Origin: Neobacillus niacini NBRC 15566
Lineage (GTDB): Bacteria > Bacillota > Bacilli > Bacillales > Cytobacillaceae
Assembly (NCBI RefSeq): GCF_001591505.1
Contig: NZ_BCVA01000016.1
Span: forward strand, 36,532-100,531
DNA length: 64,000 nucleotides
Direction of reading: 5' to 3'
The number at the start of each line of letters is the position of its first letter. Positions within the stretch are counted from its first letter, which is position 1. The translations under genes were made by a program, and so were the position numbers. Below are positions 1-10,100 of this stretch, in pieces. The notes beneath the pieces were generated by a model, which worked only from the letters and a program-made list of their open reading frames with translations, was not told where the DNA came from and did no database searches.

Positions 1-1579
1 ATAATTGCTTTCTCTTCCCTCCCGTCATTCCAACCCCATTATCTTTAATAACACAGGTTAGGAGATTATCTTTTAAAGAAATTGATAGATTAATTTTGCC
101 ATTTTCCTTCAATGGTTCAATTCCATGAATGCTTGCGTTTTCTATAAATGGTAAAATGGCCATATTGGGAATTTTATATTCTTCTGTAGATTCATCCACA
201 TGAATTTCATAATCCAATTTATCTCCGAATCTATATCTTTGAATTTCTAAAAAACTAATAATTAAATTTATTTCATCCCTAATTGGTACAAAGTCCCTCC
301 CCCACGTCAGGGAGTTTCTAAAAATTTTAGCCATATTATGAATGATTTTCGCGGTTTCTTTTTCCTCCTTCATTAAGCTTCTCATTCGAATGGTTTCTAA
401 AGCGTTAAATAAAAAATGAGGATTGATTTGGCTTTGCAGTGCACTTAACTGTGCCCGGTTTCGTTTAATTTCTAAATCCTTGTTTTGAATATTAACTAAT
501 AACACATCGTTGATTAAATCCTTGATTTTTTTAGTCATTCGATTAAATTCACTTGTTAATTGACCAATTTCATCTTCAAATTCCTGGTCATCAATTAGCT
601 CAAAGTTTTGGTTTTCCATCCTCTTTACATGGCGTAAAATCCGATGTAATCGAATCAAAAATGATCTAGAAATAATCACAATAATAATAGTTGGTGCTAA
701 GAAGTTTATGCATGCCAGCAAGAAAATAAAGAGTTTAGATTTATTAACCGTTGTAAGCATTGTTTCTTCCGATATGGTACCTACAATTGTCCAGTCGTTT
801 AAATAAGAACCGCTATTTAGTTTCGTACGGATGGTAACCTGATTCTTCTCTTTATTTATTTGATTAAAATTAACAGACTTATCCGAATGTGTTAAGAAAC
901 GATTGGTTGTGTATTCAATCTCTCCTCTTTCATTTAGTAAGTATACATCCCCTTTAAAAGTTACGTTGTTAAAGATGCCTCTTATCGCTGAGGAATTTAG
1001 TTCAACCTTCACAAATTTTTGTTTATCTTTATAAAAGTAATCCAAATTACGGATAATACTAAAGGTTTCTAAATTTTTATTTGAAGGTGTATCAATCAGT
1101 ATTTGCGAGCCATTACTTTTAGTAAGCTCATCCTTGAAGTGTATTGATTGTTCAAGGCTGTCAATTGGATAAACCCCGCCAGAATAGATCACTGTTTGGT
1201 TATCCGTATAAAAGCGAATGCTGTTAATAGATGGATTTAATGGGTTAGTCTGATTGAGATTCCTTAAAAAACTATAATGTCTTTCGATATATTCTATATC
1301 TGACATATAATCCGTTTCTAAAAATAGATTTAAATTTAAGTTAGTATAATAGGAAGAAGATATTCCTACAGCCTCGTCAATAATCCTTTTAAATTCATTA
1401 TTAATCTGCTGCAATGCCAATGTGCTATCATCCATTTGCTGTTTTTTAACATTTTCAATTGTAACAATATAAAAGATTACATTTGTTAATACGATTGGAA
1501 TGAATACAGCAAAAAAGTACATGATCAACATTTTGTTTTTTAAACGAATATTATGAAAACTTCGGGTTGACCTACTCAT
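1..1579 (-). CDS. YesM-like sensor histidine kinase (3' end cut by window start)
   Basis: Reading the minus strand from the ATG at 1579 gives an open frame to base 1, so the C-terminus is missing. The protein has an N-terminal membrane segment, a long extracellular sensor region, a second membrane segment near 770-690, a HAMP-like linker, then a His_kinase motif with QINPHFLFNAL and the start of an HATPase domain with an IENASIHGIEP N-box and a DNGVGM G-box. This is the layout of YesM/LytS-type kinases that sense extracellular sugars and phosphorylate an AraC-type response regulator. Its ATG overlaps the stop of the upstream regulator gene as ATGA, so the two are translationally coupled. Ligand unknown; the neighbouring GH8 and rhamnogalacturonan genes suggest a plant polysaccharide fragment. 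Confidence 0.9.
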   Translation of the reverse strand, partial: MSRSTRSFHNIRLKNKMLIMYFFAVFIPIVLTNVIFYIVTIENVKKQQMDDSTLALQQINNEFKRIIDEAVGISSSYYTNLNLNLFLETDYMSDIEYIERHYSFLRNLNQTNPLNPSINSIRFYTDNQTVIYSGGVYPIDSLEQSIHFKDELTKSNGSQILIDTPSNKNLETFSIIRNLDYFYKDKQKFVKVELNSSAIRGIFNNVTFKGDVYLLNERGEIEYTTNRFLTHSDKSVNFNQINKEKNQVTIRTKLNSGSYLNDWTIVGTISEETMLTTVNKSKLFIFLLACINFLAPTIIIVIISRSFLIRLHRILRHVKRMENQNFELIDDQEFEDEIGQLTSEFNRMTKKIKDLINDVLLVNIQNKDLEIKRNRAQLSALQSQINPHFLFNALETIRMRSLMKEEKETAKIIHNMAKIFRNSLTWGRDFVPIRDEINLIISFLEIQRYRFGDKLDYEIHVDESTEEYKIPNMAILPFIENASIHGIEPLKENGKINLSISLKDNLLTCVIKDNGVGMTGGKRKQL

Positions 1580-3156
1580 TTTTTTATCACTTTTCTATGG
1601 TTTATTAATTTATTCCGATACTCAGATGGTGTGATTTTCTCTAACTTTCCGAAAATAGTGACAAAATAATCCGTATTATTGAATCCAACGCTTTCTGCTA
1701 TTTCATAAATTCTTTTTTCGGATTGGCGCAGCTGCTTTTTTGCCTCGTTAATTCTTACTTGCAGGAGATAATCCTTAAAGTAGATTCCATATGTTTTCTT
1801 AAACAATTGCCCCAAATATACTGGATTCATAAAAAACTTAGAAGCAATGGTTTTTAAGCTAATATTCTCATGGTAATGTAAGTCAATATATTGTTTTATT
1901 TTGTGAACTTCACCATTTGCAGTCTGCTTCCTCAAATTAGAAATTTCATCTTTACACTCAACTACAAAACCAATAATCAATTCCTTTATTTGAGTTATGG
2001 TCAATGGGTAATTTTGCAGGTAAAAAATAACCCGATACGATTGTAAACTTGAAGGATCTCCTCCCATCTTCGTAATAATTTTATGAACATTTTGTATAAA
2101 ACTAGTAAGTGTAGCAAGAACTGCAGTTTGAGATAGTTTCTTTGAGACAAGAGACTGAAAAAGTACGTCTATTGAATGCAGAATCATAGATGTAGATTCT
2201 TCTTCAATTTGTTCAATTAATGGATGATATACTGTTTCGTCCAGCTCCGCAAAGGTAATTGGTTTATCTACAATCTTTTCAAAGAAAAGGAGTCCATCTT
2301 CGTTATTTGCATATTTATGCTGCTGTACCTTTTCCACCGTTTCGTAGGAATCTTTTAACAAAGAAAGGCTTGATACTCCTTCACCAACATAAAATGTAAA
2401 ATTCTTGGGGATCCTGTTCGTCAGTTCTTTCCTTACCCAAGTAATCAATTTCTTTAGGCTCATTTGAAACCTTGATAAGTGATTGGAGGTAATTAACACA
2501 CCCAATACACCATTTGATATCTCTTGAATACAGATTCTTTCTTTGCGTTCACAAACATTTCGAATTACATCGGCTAATGTAGATTTTACTTGTCTTATCT
2601 TGCTAGACTCATACACTCCATTTACTTCAACCATTAGGTAAAAAAACTCGCTTGGGTTTCCAAGGGAAAGGAGTTTTAAAAGGTCTTTGGAATCATACTC
2701 CTCTACCTCTCCAGACAAAAGATGATGAAACACTATTTTTACTTGATCTTCCAGCCTTTGTTCCTGAAGCTTTTTTTCCTCGTTTAACGTTTTTGATAGT
2801 ACTCTAAGTGTTTGTTCAATTTCATCTTGTTCAATTGGCTTTAATACAAAATCGTGAACTCCGTACCTTAATGCTTGTTGTGCATATTTAAAATCACTAT
2901 ATCCACTGATAACAATATATTTAGTTTGAATTCCCTCTATTTCTATGGCTTGTTTAATGAGTCCAATTCCATCAAGTACAGGCATACGGATATCTGTAAT
3001 CACAAGGTCCGGGTTTAAATCATGGATCATCTTAAGGGCATCTTCGCCGTTTGCGGCTTCTCCGACTACCTTAAAGCCACAATCTTCCCAATTTATTAAA
3101 TTTCTTAATCCTTTGCGGAAATACATTTCATCATCTACTAATAAAACTTTGTTCAT
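1576..3156 (-). CDS. YesN-like AraC-family response regulator
   Basis: A 526-residue two-component regulator. Residues 1-120 form a receiver domain with acidic pair VDDE near 8-10, phospho-acceptor D55 in VITDIRMP and the conserved lysine in FVLKPI. The middle is a poorly conserved linker, and the last 100 residues are two helix-turn-helix motifs of the AraC/XylS type (NISLKTIASKFFMNPVYLGQLFKKTYG, split here by its two halves). A GTG nine bases upstream also opens the frame, but GGAG sits 10 bases before the ATG at 3156 and only one base before that GTG, so ATG is chosen. It precedes and overlaps the kinase gene by 4 bases. Likely activates nearby carbohydrate genes. Confidence 0.92.
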   Translation of the reverse strand: MNKVLLVDDEMYFRKGLRNLINWEDCGFKVVGEAANGEDALKMIHDLNPDLVITDIRMPVLDGIGLIKQAIEIEGIQTKYIVISGYSDFKYAQQALRYGVHDFVLKPIEQDEIEQTLRVLSKTLNEEKKLQEQRLEDQVKIVFHHLLSGEVEEYDSKDLLKLLSLGNPSEFFYLMVEVNGVYESSKIRQVKSTLADVIRNVCERKERICIQEISNGVLGVLITSNHLSRFQMSLKKLITWVRKELTNRIPKNFTFYVGEGVSSLSLLKDSYETVEKVQQHKYANNEDGLLFFEKIVDKPITFAELDETVYHPLIEQIEEESTSMILHSIDVLFQSLVSKKLSQTAVLATLTSFIQNVHKIITKMGGDPSSLQSYRVIFYLQNYPLTITQIKELIIGFVVECKDEISNLRKQTANGEVHKIKQYIDLHYHENISLKTIASKFFMNPVYLGQLFKKTYGIYFKDYLLQVRINEAKKQLRQSEKRIYEIAESVGFNNTDYFVTIFGKLEKITPSEYRNKLINHRKVIKK

Positions 3157-3240
3157 TTCCGTCACTCTCCTATTTTTTACACGCTTAATATGTATTTAGG
3201 AATTTATCAAAGAATAATTAATACTATTCCATTTATAGAG

Positions 3241-3281
3241 AAGGCCCGCAAAATAAAACCTTGCGGACCTTTCTTTTTATT
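3241..3281. terminator. Hairpin between GH8 gene and response regulator
   Basis: Eleven-base arms 3241-3251 and 3261-3271 pair with one wobble. The T-rich tail (TTCTTTTTATT) lies on the plus-strand side, so it is a better terminator for plus transcripts than for the minus-strand GH8 gene that ends just before it. It may act in both directions. Confidence 0.5.
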
Positions 3282-3284
3282 AAT

Positions 3285-4439
3285 CTATTCATTTGGCATC
3301 CAAATTTTATAGTTGCCACTCAAAGCTAAAATACTAAAGAAGTATAAGCAGTTATCATAGTATCTTCTAACCCCAGTTCTAACCGGAGTATTCCACAACA
3401 ATTCCACCCATTTTTTACCCTCAATATCATCAGCCGCTAGAGAAGCCATGGCGTTGGTTGCAAGCAAACCAACAGGATGAAGAGATTTTTCTTCGAATGG
3501 TTCACCGGCAATCGTGTATCTACGATAGTCAGCAGGGGCTTTGTCCGCAAAGAAGGCTTGAATTTTATTTGCTTCTTGCCGCTCCCACTCATCTCCTCTA
3601 AACCACTCAAAATCCAGCCCGATGTTTGCTGCAACACGATAGGAGTCGCTGAAGAAATGCCCATAACCATTTACATTGTGTGGCGTTCCATCATAATACG
3701 CATACTCCGGCGCCAAGCCTGTTATTGGATGACAAGCAATTTTTAAATACTCCCTGCTGGCAACAGCTGCTTCCTTCCAAAATGGCTGATCTTCCTCGTA
3801 AGACCAAAGTGCAAATAGTTCATAAAAGTGAGGTAAATGATAAGATGGATCGGAATACTCACAGTTAGGTATGAATTTAATGAGTTTATTCTCAGGATTC
3901 CACATTGGATATCCTTCACCATTTTCACCTTTATGTATACAAGTCCTAAGTAAGTCTCTTGCTTGAATGCTGTAATCAAAAGGCGCAGCACCATCTCCCC
4001 AGCGGTGTGAGGCAAAAAACAATGCCATTGCAAAAAATTCTTCCCCATCAGGTGCAGGACCATAAGCTCTCTTTGAACCGTCTGGGTTACAGGACCAGGC
4101 AAAATAGCCGGCGTTTTCTCCGCTTGTCATATACATGTTCATCATCGTCCACTTCCACAAGCGGTCGAAAACATCTTTATTGTCCATTTGTACAGCCATC
4201 ATCATTCCATATGACATGCCCTCAGTCCGTACATCCAGGTTTCCTGTATCCAACATGTACCCTAAATCTTCGCCAACAGGATAGTAGATTCTTGTATCTT
4301 CATTTCCATTAAATAACTCTTCCCAATTTTGTTGAATTCTAGTTGAGATTTCTTCATCTGTTTTTCCAATTTCTTTAAATAGGTTGCGATATTGCCCTGT
4401 ATAAAATGAACCTTCCTGCATTTCCACTAATCTTGACAT
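3285..4439 (-). CDS. GH8 reducing-end xylose-releasing exo-oligoxylanase
   Basis: A 384-residue glycoside hydrolase family 8 protein without signal peptide, so intracellular. It closely resembles Rex enzymes (EC 3.2.1.156), which release xylose from the reducing end of imported xylo-oligosaccharides. By analogy with the studied Bacillus Rex enzyme, E73 in RTEGMSYGM is the general acid, D265 in FFSDSYRV the base, and D131 in APDGEEFF a substrate-binding aspartate. The length is normal for the family. Start supported by GGAGGGG seven bases upstream. A perfect cre site lies 136 bases upstream, implying CcpA catabolite repression. Its neighbours are a YesMN pair and a pectin-degrading enzyme, so the region serves plant cell-wall use. 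Confidence 0.88.
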   Translation of the reverse strand: MSRLVEMQEGSFYTGQYRNLFKEIGKTDEEISTRIQQNWEELFNGNEDTRIYYPVGEDLGYMLDTGNLDVRTEGMSYGMMMAVQMDNKDVFDRLWKWTMMNMYMTSGENAGYFAWSCNPDGSKRAYGPAPDGEEFFAMALFFASHRWGDGAAPFDYSIQARDLLRTCIHKGENGEGYPMWNPENKLIKFIPNCEYSDPSYHLPHFYELFALWSYEEDQPFWKEAAVASREYLKIACHPITGLAPEYAYYDGTPHNVNGYGHFFSDSYRVAANIGLDFEWFRGDEWERQEANKIQAFFADKAPADYRRYTIAGEPFEEKSLHPVGLLATNAMASLAADDIEGKKWVELLWNTPVRTGVRRYYDNCLYFFSILALSGNYKIWMPNE

Positions 4440-4515
4440 ATATTCCCCTCCAATTAATATGAATTAATTAAGCTATCATCTGAAGTTATTTAATTGTGTG
4501 TATCATCAAATATTT

Positions 4516-4552
4516 AAAATGTGCTGGTAGTCATAAACTGCCAGCACATTTT
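4516..4552. other. Strong hairpin in the leader of the GH8 gene
   Basis: Perfect 12-base arms (4516-4527 and 4541-4552) flank a short loop. It lies between the cre site and the GH8 start, 77 bases upstream of the ATG. It is followed on the minus strand by TTTTAAATATTT, a weak U tract. It could be an attenuator, an mRNA 5' stabiliser or a read-through terminator. Confidence 0.55.
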
Positions 4553-4574
4553 AATTTGTATACTTTTCGCCCCA

Positions 4575-4588
4575 TGTTAACGCTTTCA
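4575..4588. promoter_or_regulatory. cre site (CcpA) upstream of GH8 gene
   Basis: TGTTAACGCTTTCA matches the cre consensus TGWNANCGNTNWCA at all defined positions. It sits 136 bases upstream of the GH8 start. CcpA binding here would repress the xylo-oligosaccharide enzyme on preferred sugars. Confidence 0.75.
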
Positions 4589-4720
4589 GTTAAATAAATA
4601 ATAGGTAATGATTTTAGTAATCTTGTAAAATAAATACGTTAATTTTATTTTTATTATAGCTAGAGAAACTTAGTTTGTCTATCGCATAAACTAAGTTTAT
4701 TACAAAATCATTCGGAATTT

Positions 4721-4762
4721 TAAATAAAACAGATCCCAAAATGGAGACCACTTTGGGACCTG
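4721..4762 (-). terminator. Terminator of the rhamnogalacturonan enzyme gene
   Basis: Arms 4730-4740 and 4752-4762 pair over 11 bases with one wobble. The minus-strand tail is TTTTATTT. It follows the stop codon at 4767 at once. Confidence 0.85.
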
Positions 4763-4766
4763 CTTA

Positions 4767-7700
4767 TTATTTCATTAATACTTCTGCAAATTCAATTAAT
4801 ATTTGTGCCTGATTATCTGTGAAGTCAGTATTCGTTTTAGCTTTAACCTCATTGATAAAGGCTTTTAGTTGTCCGTCTCTAGCACTATTATTACCTCGTT
4901 CATCAGCTTCTTTGGCTGCTTCTAGTTTAGCAATGTAAGAGTTTCCTTTATTACTTATTTCTAAAGAATTTGCTTGAGAATTTTCAATGCCATATCCAGT
5001 TAGGAACATTTTTGTAAGTTCTCCAAGACTGTCAAAGTTAACAATAACATTGACCGTAACAGATTTCACAGAATGGTTGCCAGCAACATCTTCCCCTTCT
5101 GCCGTATACGTATGGCCTCCTAGACCAAGCTCGTATGCCGGTACAGAAACATCTTCACATGTTGATGAAGCGACTCCTGATAGAGCATCTGTTGCTTTAC
5201 AAGTAATGCTAATTTGTTGGTCTACTGTGAATTGTGTACCGTCCTCGACCGAGAAGATGATTTCCGGAGCAGTTTTATCAATGTTAATAGCAACTGATTT
5301 TTTTTGTTCAATATTACCTGCCTGGTCCTCACTCCAATATTCAAGAACATGTTTGCCATCTTCTGTTATCGTTACCGTATTGCCTTCCTGTTCTACGGAT
5401 CCATTTAATGAATAATAGGTTGCTTTCATACCAGACTGATAGTCATATCCATTCAAGTTCACTGTAACCGAGTTATGATACCATCCTTTCTGTACTTCCC
5501 CGATAACTTCACTTTCTGTTTCTGGTGCATTTACATCTGGTATTTCTACTACATCGATGCTCGGTGCAGGAGGTTTCTCCATCCCTGTTCCAAGGAAGAA
5601 ACTGGTATGCGGCGGCTGGTTATAGCCGACGTTTTGCCACGCAATCGATAAACGATATTGAGAATCATGCATTAAGGTGTATATTCTATTGTCGGTTTCC
5701 TCCGTAGTCATGTATACCCTTAAAGCACTGCTATCATCGGTTCTCCAAATGATTTCTTCTCTCCAGTCACCAAACAAATCTGCCTGCAGCACAGGATTTC
5801 CTTTTGTGCCGTTATTAGATTGTGTTCCATCAGCGGTAAGGATATTTACCAACTTACTATTTTCATAGTCCCACTTATCAATCGTTCCAACGCCTGTTAA
5901 TGCTGCGTCATCCCATTTATGATCGACTAACTCGCGAGACAAGTCACCGTCCCACCAAATCGCAAAATTACTCGAAGGAATGTTCTCGGAGATTTTTTCA
6001 CCTTTTGCCGTATGAATTCCGCCGACTTTACTGTTCCAAGCACCTGAGATTGCCCACGCTTCTGCACCCTCGTACCTAGGGTCAATGTCCGCTGACACTC
6101 CTCGACCAGTATCTTGGCCTGTTTTCACACCCCAGAGGATTTCACCCGTTTCCGCGTCGCGCATGTCATATCCGTATGGACCTTCTTTATGCTCTTGAAC
6201 AGCAAATACTTCAAGTCCTGGTCTTGTAGGATCAAGATCACTTACATGCTGAGCATCCCCATGTCCTAAACCTGTTGTATACAGCCCTTTTCCATTATCA
6301 TCAATTACTGCTTGGCCATACACAATTTCGTCTTTACCGTCTGTGTCGACATCCGCCACGCTTAAATTATGATACCCTTGACCAGCATAATCTCTTTGAC
6401 CTTCATCGTTAGAGTCAAAGATCCACTGTTTTGTCAATTTGCCATTTTTAAAGGTGTATGCAGCAAGAACTGATCGCGTATAGTATCCACGTGCCATAAT
6501 AATGCTTGGTGTCTCACCATTTAGATAAGCAACAGCTGCCAGGAATCGGTCAACTCGGTTACCGTATGTGTCACCCCAGGCACCTACGTCTCCTCGGGCT
6601 GGTTCATAATCCGTTGTATCCAGTGCTTTTCCAGTAACTCCGTCAAATACAGTCAAGTACTCTGCACCCTGGAGAACGTAACCTGTACTGTTACGGTGGT
6701 CCGTTTCTGCTCTGCCGATAACTGTACCTTGCCCGTCTTTCGTTCCATCTGCCGTTTTGAAAACAATCTCAGCTTTACCATCTCCATCAAAATCATAAAC
6801 AAGGAATGGTGAGTAGTGTGCACCTGCACGAATATTTTTTCCTAAATCAATTCGCCACTTTAAGGTACCATCCATTTCATAGGCATCTACATATACATTG
6901 CCTGTATAGCCTGCTTGAGAGTTATCCTTGGAATTGGTTGGATCCCACTTTATCACCAATTCATACTCTCCATCTCCATCTAGGTCACCAACACTTGAAT
7001 CATTCGCACGGTAGGAATATGGATCACCAAGTGGTGTCACGCCTTCTGCTGGTTTGTTAAGCGGAATATCAAAGTAATTTTGATTCAATACCTTCGTAGT
7101 ATCCTTTGTTTTTCTTTCTTTGCCGTCAAGGATCGCACGAACCTCATAAATGGATTCAGCTTTCCCATCCTTATCAACGTAGTTGGTGCTGGCTGCAATT
7201 GGTTTAGCATTAATCTTTTCACCATCACGGTAAATGTTAAAGCTAATGCTTTCAGGATCTGTTCCAAGCATTCTCCAGCTGACAAAAACACCTTCTTCTG
7301 ATTTCATGGCAACTGGTGCCCGGTCAAGCTCTTCCATTTGTCTTTTAAGTTTGGTTACTGCTGGTGTTTTCAAAATTTCAGACTGTTTTGAAATACCGCC
7401 AGCATTAACAGCTGCAACCTTATAAAAATAAGGAATCGTTGTTAACACACTTTCATCTTTGTAGGATGTTGTTTTGGTTTTACCAATGAGTTCATACGTT
7501 CCTTTTTCCTTATTAGAACGATATACATTGTACGTTATCGCTCCTACTACCTTATCCCAGCTTATTGTAAGGTCATTCTTGTTTACTTCGCCTACCTTTA
7601 AGTGGTCTGGTGCTGCTGGAACTGGGTGTGTTGGATCCACCATTACTACCTTTAAAGACAGTGAAGGATCGGTTTCCACATTAGCATTGTCAACGGTTGT

Positions 7701-9866
7701 TGCCACATACTCATATTCCATGCCTACATCTACACTTTTATCCGTGTAGGATGTTGTTGTGCTGCTGCCGGCTAGGGTAAACTCACTTGTGCCTGCCACT
7801 TTACGGTAAACATTATATTTAACCGCATCCTCAACTGCTTTCCAAGATAGAGTCACAAGCGGATTTTCCGCATCCAACGATTTCTCATCCAATTTAAGTT
7901 CGGACGGGGCTATCAAAATGGGGGTTATTTCAACACCGTTTACAATGGCTGTTGAACCAGCAAAATTAAAATTCATTTGACCATCTTTAACGGATACCTG
8001 TGATACAACTTTAGTTGTATAGTTATTTTTAGGTGCAGAAATTGTACCATAATCCTGACCTTCCACCGCTAGAGTTGTTCTGGCACTTCCTGTGAAATCA
8101 CCAACATAGACTTTTAATGCATAAAGCCCGTTTGGTAAATCGACATTAAATTTCCAGCCAACATTAAAATAGCCCAGCCAGTCGCGAAGAAGATCTCCAC
8201 CGGTACCGCGGTCACGGCCAATCATCCCTTTTGAATCAACGATTCCATAACCTCTTTCAGCGGTGTATATGGTGGATAAATTGACACCTGTATAACCTTC
8301 GGCAATTGGATTACCTGCTAAACCAAAGTCAAATTTTAACGTAGCTTTCTTCGTTGTGAATTGTTTTGCATCCGATAATTCTGATTCTCCTTTACCATTT
8401 ATAGCAGAAACCACTACATCATATGTTTTTCCTTCTTCCATTCCTGTGATATTCAGTTGAGAAATAGTAGAAGTTCCGATCAATTTATATTCGCTGTCAG
8501 TTGATAATTTACGGTAAACCCTATAGATGTCTGCACCTTCAACAACTTTCCACGTGACAAGCGCACCTGCGTTACTAATGCTGCTTACCGCCACGTCAGC
8601 TGGTTTCGCTGGAAAGATAGCTGGAGGTTCGATACCCGTAACATACTGAGAAAGCGAAATATTCAGATTTTTAATTTCATCTGAAACCAGACGAGCGAGC
8701 TGGATTGCTCCGTATTCTTGGAAGTGTGTATTATCCTGTGAACCATTTGGAAATGCAGCATAAACACCCGGGTCTGTATGTAAAAATACAGATAGACTTC
8801 CCTCAGGCCCAATGGTATCGTAGTAGGCAACACTTCGTGCACTTAAGTCAACCACATTTACATTCATTTCTGCCGCTACGTCTTTCATACCCTGCACATA
8901 CTCAGGGAAGCTGACATTAAACTTTCCTGTTGCTGCATTAAAATCACGTCTGCCAACCGGGGTCACTAGAATGGGAACCGCTCCCCGCTGACGAGCACCA
9001 TTAATATACGTTTTTAAATAATTTTTATAATCTGGGACAGATGCATATCGTTCAGGAATACTGATGGTTGCATCGTTATGACCAAATTGGATTAAGAAAA
9101 AGTCGTTTGGTTTTATTTCTCTTAACACGTTATCTAAGCGGCCTTCATTGATAAAAGACTTTGTACTTCTTCCGCCAATAGCGTGGTTCTTAAAGGTTAC
9201 ATCCGAGCTAAAAAAGCGAGGAATCATTTGACCCCAGCCAGCTTCTGGTCGCCAATATTCATCATAAGTCTGAACCGTTGAGTCTCCAGCAATATAAACG
9301 ATGGGAAGTTCTCCTGCTGTTCTTTCCGGAAGTTTCTCAATGGTTAATCCGTTTACTTTTGGGTTTGCACCAGTAAATTCAACATTTAATTGTCCGTCTA
9401 TTAGGGCAATTTCAAACTTACGTTCAATAAATTCACCATTTTTCACATCAGTATTTTGAACCTTTTGGATATTTTCAGCCTTAATGCCTACATTTGTCGT
9501 ATCGTTATTGTCGCCAGCAATGACAGTGACCAAATAATCACCATTTGGCAGGTCAACGTTAAAGGAAGTCTCTGTTGTTGTAATAAAATCTGATTTCAAG
9601 GAGTCTGATGTTGATCGATCTTGTGAGGTTACCTTGGAGATATCAGCAAAACCGTAGCCTGTTTCTGCTGAATAAGCTGTTTCTGAAGAAACTTTTGTAT
9701 AGCCATCTTTGACGGAACTTGTTGGTGTTCCAAAGTCAAACTTTTTTGAAAGTGCTGGTTCTTCCGCCGATACTTGTATTGGCCCAGCGGGAACCAAGGC
9801 TAGTAGTAATAATAAACTAAGAAAAACGGCAACATACTTTCTTGAATTTCTCCGCTTCATTTTCAA
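4767..9866 (-). CDS. Secreted modular rhamnogalacturonan acetylesterase and PL11 rhamnogalacturonan lyase
   Basis: A 1699-residue exported enzyme for pectin rhamnogalacturonan I. Domains in order: signal peptide 1-35; malectin-like binding module about 40-178; SGNH esterase about 188-405 with GDS (S196), GHND (N264) and DNTH (D378, H381), typical of rhamnogalacturonan acetylesterases; FN3 about 420-505; a second malectin-like module about 508-650; two FN3 domains 655-838; a PL11 lyase about 840-1430 with repeated DxDGDG calcium sites (961, 1026) as in YesW; two Ig-like repeats 1450-1610; and a C-terminal FIMAH-type module 1613-1699. A TTG at 9866 has GGAGG seven bases upstream; the ATG at 9860 would be 13 away, so TTG is preferred. 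A perfect cre site lies 82 bases upstream. Deacetylation and backbone cleavage in one chain is the notable point. Confidence 0.9.
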   Translation of the reverse strand: MKMKRRNSRKYVAVFLSLLLLLALVPAGPIQVSAEEPALSKKFDFGTPTSSVKDGYTKVSSETAYSAETGYGFADISKVTSQDRSTSDSLKSDFITTTETSFNVDLPNGDYLVTVIAGDNNDTTNVGIKAENIQKVQNTDVKNGEFIERKFEIALIDGQLNVEFTGANPKVNGLTIEKLPERTAGELPIVYIAGDSTVQTYDEYWRPEAGWGQMIPRFFSSDVTFKNHAIGGRSTKSFINEGRLDNVLREIKPNDFFLIQFGHNDATISIPERYASVPDYKNYLKTYINGARQRGAVPILVTPVGRRDFNAATGKFNVSFPEYVQGMKDVAAEMNVNVVDLSARSVAYYDTIGPEGSLSVFLHTDPGVYAAFPNGSQDNTHFQEYGAIQLARLVSDEIKNLNISLSQYVTGIEPPAIFPAKPADVAVSSISNAGALVTWKVVEGADIYRVYRKLSTDSEYKLIGTSTISQLNITGMEEGKTYDVVVSAINGKGESELSDAKQFTTKKATLKFDFGLAGNPIAEGYTGVNLSTIYTAERGYGIVDSKGMIGRDRGTGGDLLRDWLGYFNVGWKFNVDLPNGLYALKVYVGDFTGSARTTLAVEGQDYGTISAPKNNYTTKVVSQVSVKDGQMNFNFAGSTAIVNGVEITPILIAPSELKLDEKSLDAENPLVTLSWKAVEDAVKYNVYRKVAGTSEFTLAGSSTTTSYTDKSVDVGMEYEYVATTVDNANVETDPSLSLKVVMVDPTHPVPAAPDHLKVGEVNKNDLTISWDKVVGAITYNVYRSNKEKGTYELIGKTKTTSYKDESVLTTIPYFYKVAAVNAGGISKQSEILKTPAVTKLKRQMEELDRAPVAMKSEEGVFVSWRMLGTDPESISFNIYRDGEKINAKPIAASTNYVDKDGKAESIYEVRAILDGKERKTKDTTKVLNQNYFDIPLNKPAEGVTPLGDPYSYRANDSSVGDLDGDGEYELVIKWDPTNSKDNSQAGYTGNVYVDAYEMDGTLKWRIDLGKNIRAGAHYSPFLVYDFDGDGKAEIVFKTADGTKDGQGTVIGRAETDHRNSTGYVLQGAEYLTVFDGVTGKALDTTDYEPARGDVGAWGDTYGNRVDRFLAAVAYLNGETPSIIMARGYYTRSVLAAYTFKNGKLTKQWIFDSNDEGQRDYAGQGYHNLSVADVDTDGKDEIVYGQAVIDDNGKGLYTTGLGHGDAQHVSDLDPTRPGLEVFAVQEHKEGPYGYDMRDAETGEILWGVKTGQDTGRGVSADIDPRYEGAEAWAISGAWNSKVGGIHTAKGEKISENIPSSNFAIWWDGDLSRELVDHKWDDAALTGVGTIDKWDYENSKLVNILTADGTQSNNGTKGNPVLQADLFGDWREEIIWRTDDSSALRVYMTTEETDNRIYTLMHDSQYRLSIAWQNVGYNQPPHTSFFLGTGMEKPPAPSIDVVEIPDVNAPETESEVIGEVQKGWYHNSVTVNLNGYDYQSGMKATYYSLNGSVEQEGNTVTITEDGKHVLEYWSEDQAGNIEQKKSVAINIDKTAPEIIFSVEDGTQFTVDQQISITCKATDALSGVASSTCEDVSVPAYELGLGGHTYTAEGEDVAGNHSVKSVTVNVIVNFDSLGELTKMFLTGYGIENSQANSLEISNKGNSYIAKLEAAKEADERGNNSARDGQLKAFINEVKAKTNTDFTDNQAQILIEFAEVLMK

Positions 9867-9947
9867 AAACTTTCCTCCCTATACCCTGTATTTTTATCTA
9901 CTAACCTAGCTTTGATTTCTCTGAAACCATCCCCTTTTGCGTTATAT

Positions 9948-9961
9948 TGACAGCGTTTTCA
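9948..9961. promoter_or_regulatory. cre site (CcpA) upstream of rhamnogalacturonan enzyme
   Basis: TGACAGCGTTTTCA matches every defined base of the cre consensus. It lies 82 bases upstream of the start codon, where CcpA would block or stall transcription of the pectin enzyme in the presence of glucose. Confidence 0.8.
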
Positions 9962-10100
9962 TACTTATATTAGCGCCATAGCTTGATTTTCAGTTATAAG
10001 AAAAACAGTTAATAATGTTTAAAATTCAGTGCTTCAACAAAATTGAATATAAATTCCTATTACACACTAGGAACTAATTCCTATATGAGATATGGAAAAT

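Noticed and set aside
4987..5415. 142-codon plus-strand frame opposite the rhamnogalacturonan enzyme
   Set aside because: Antisense shadow of a well-supported coding region, without ribosome site.
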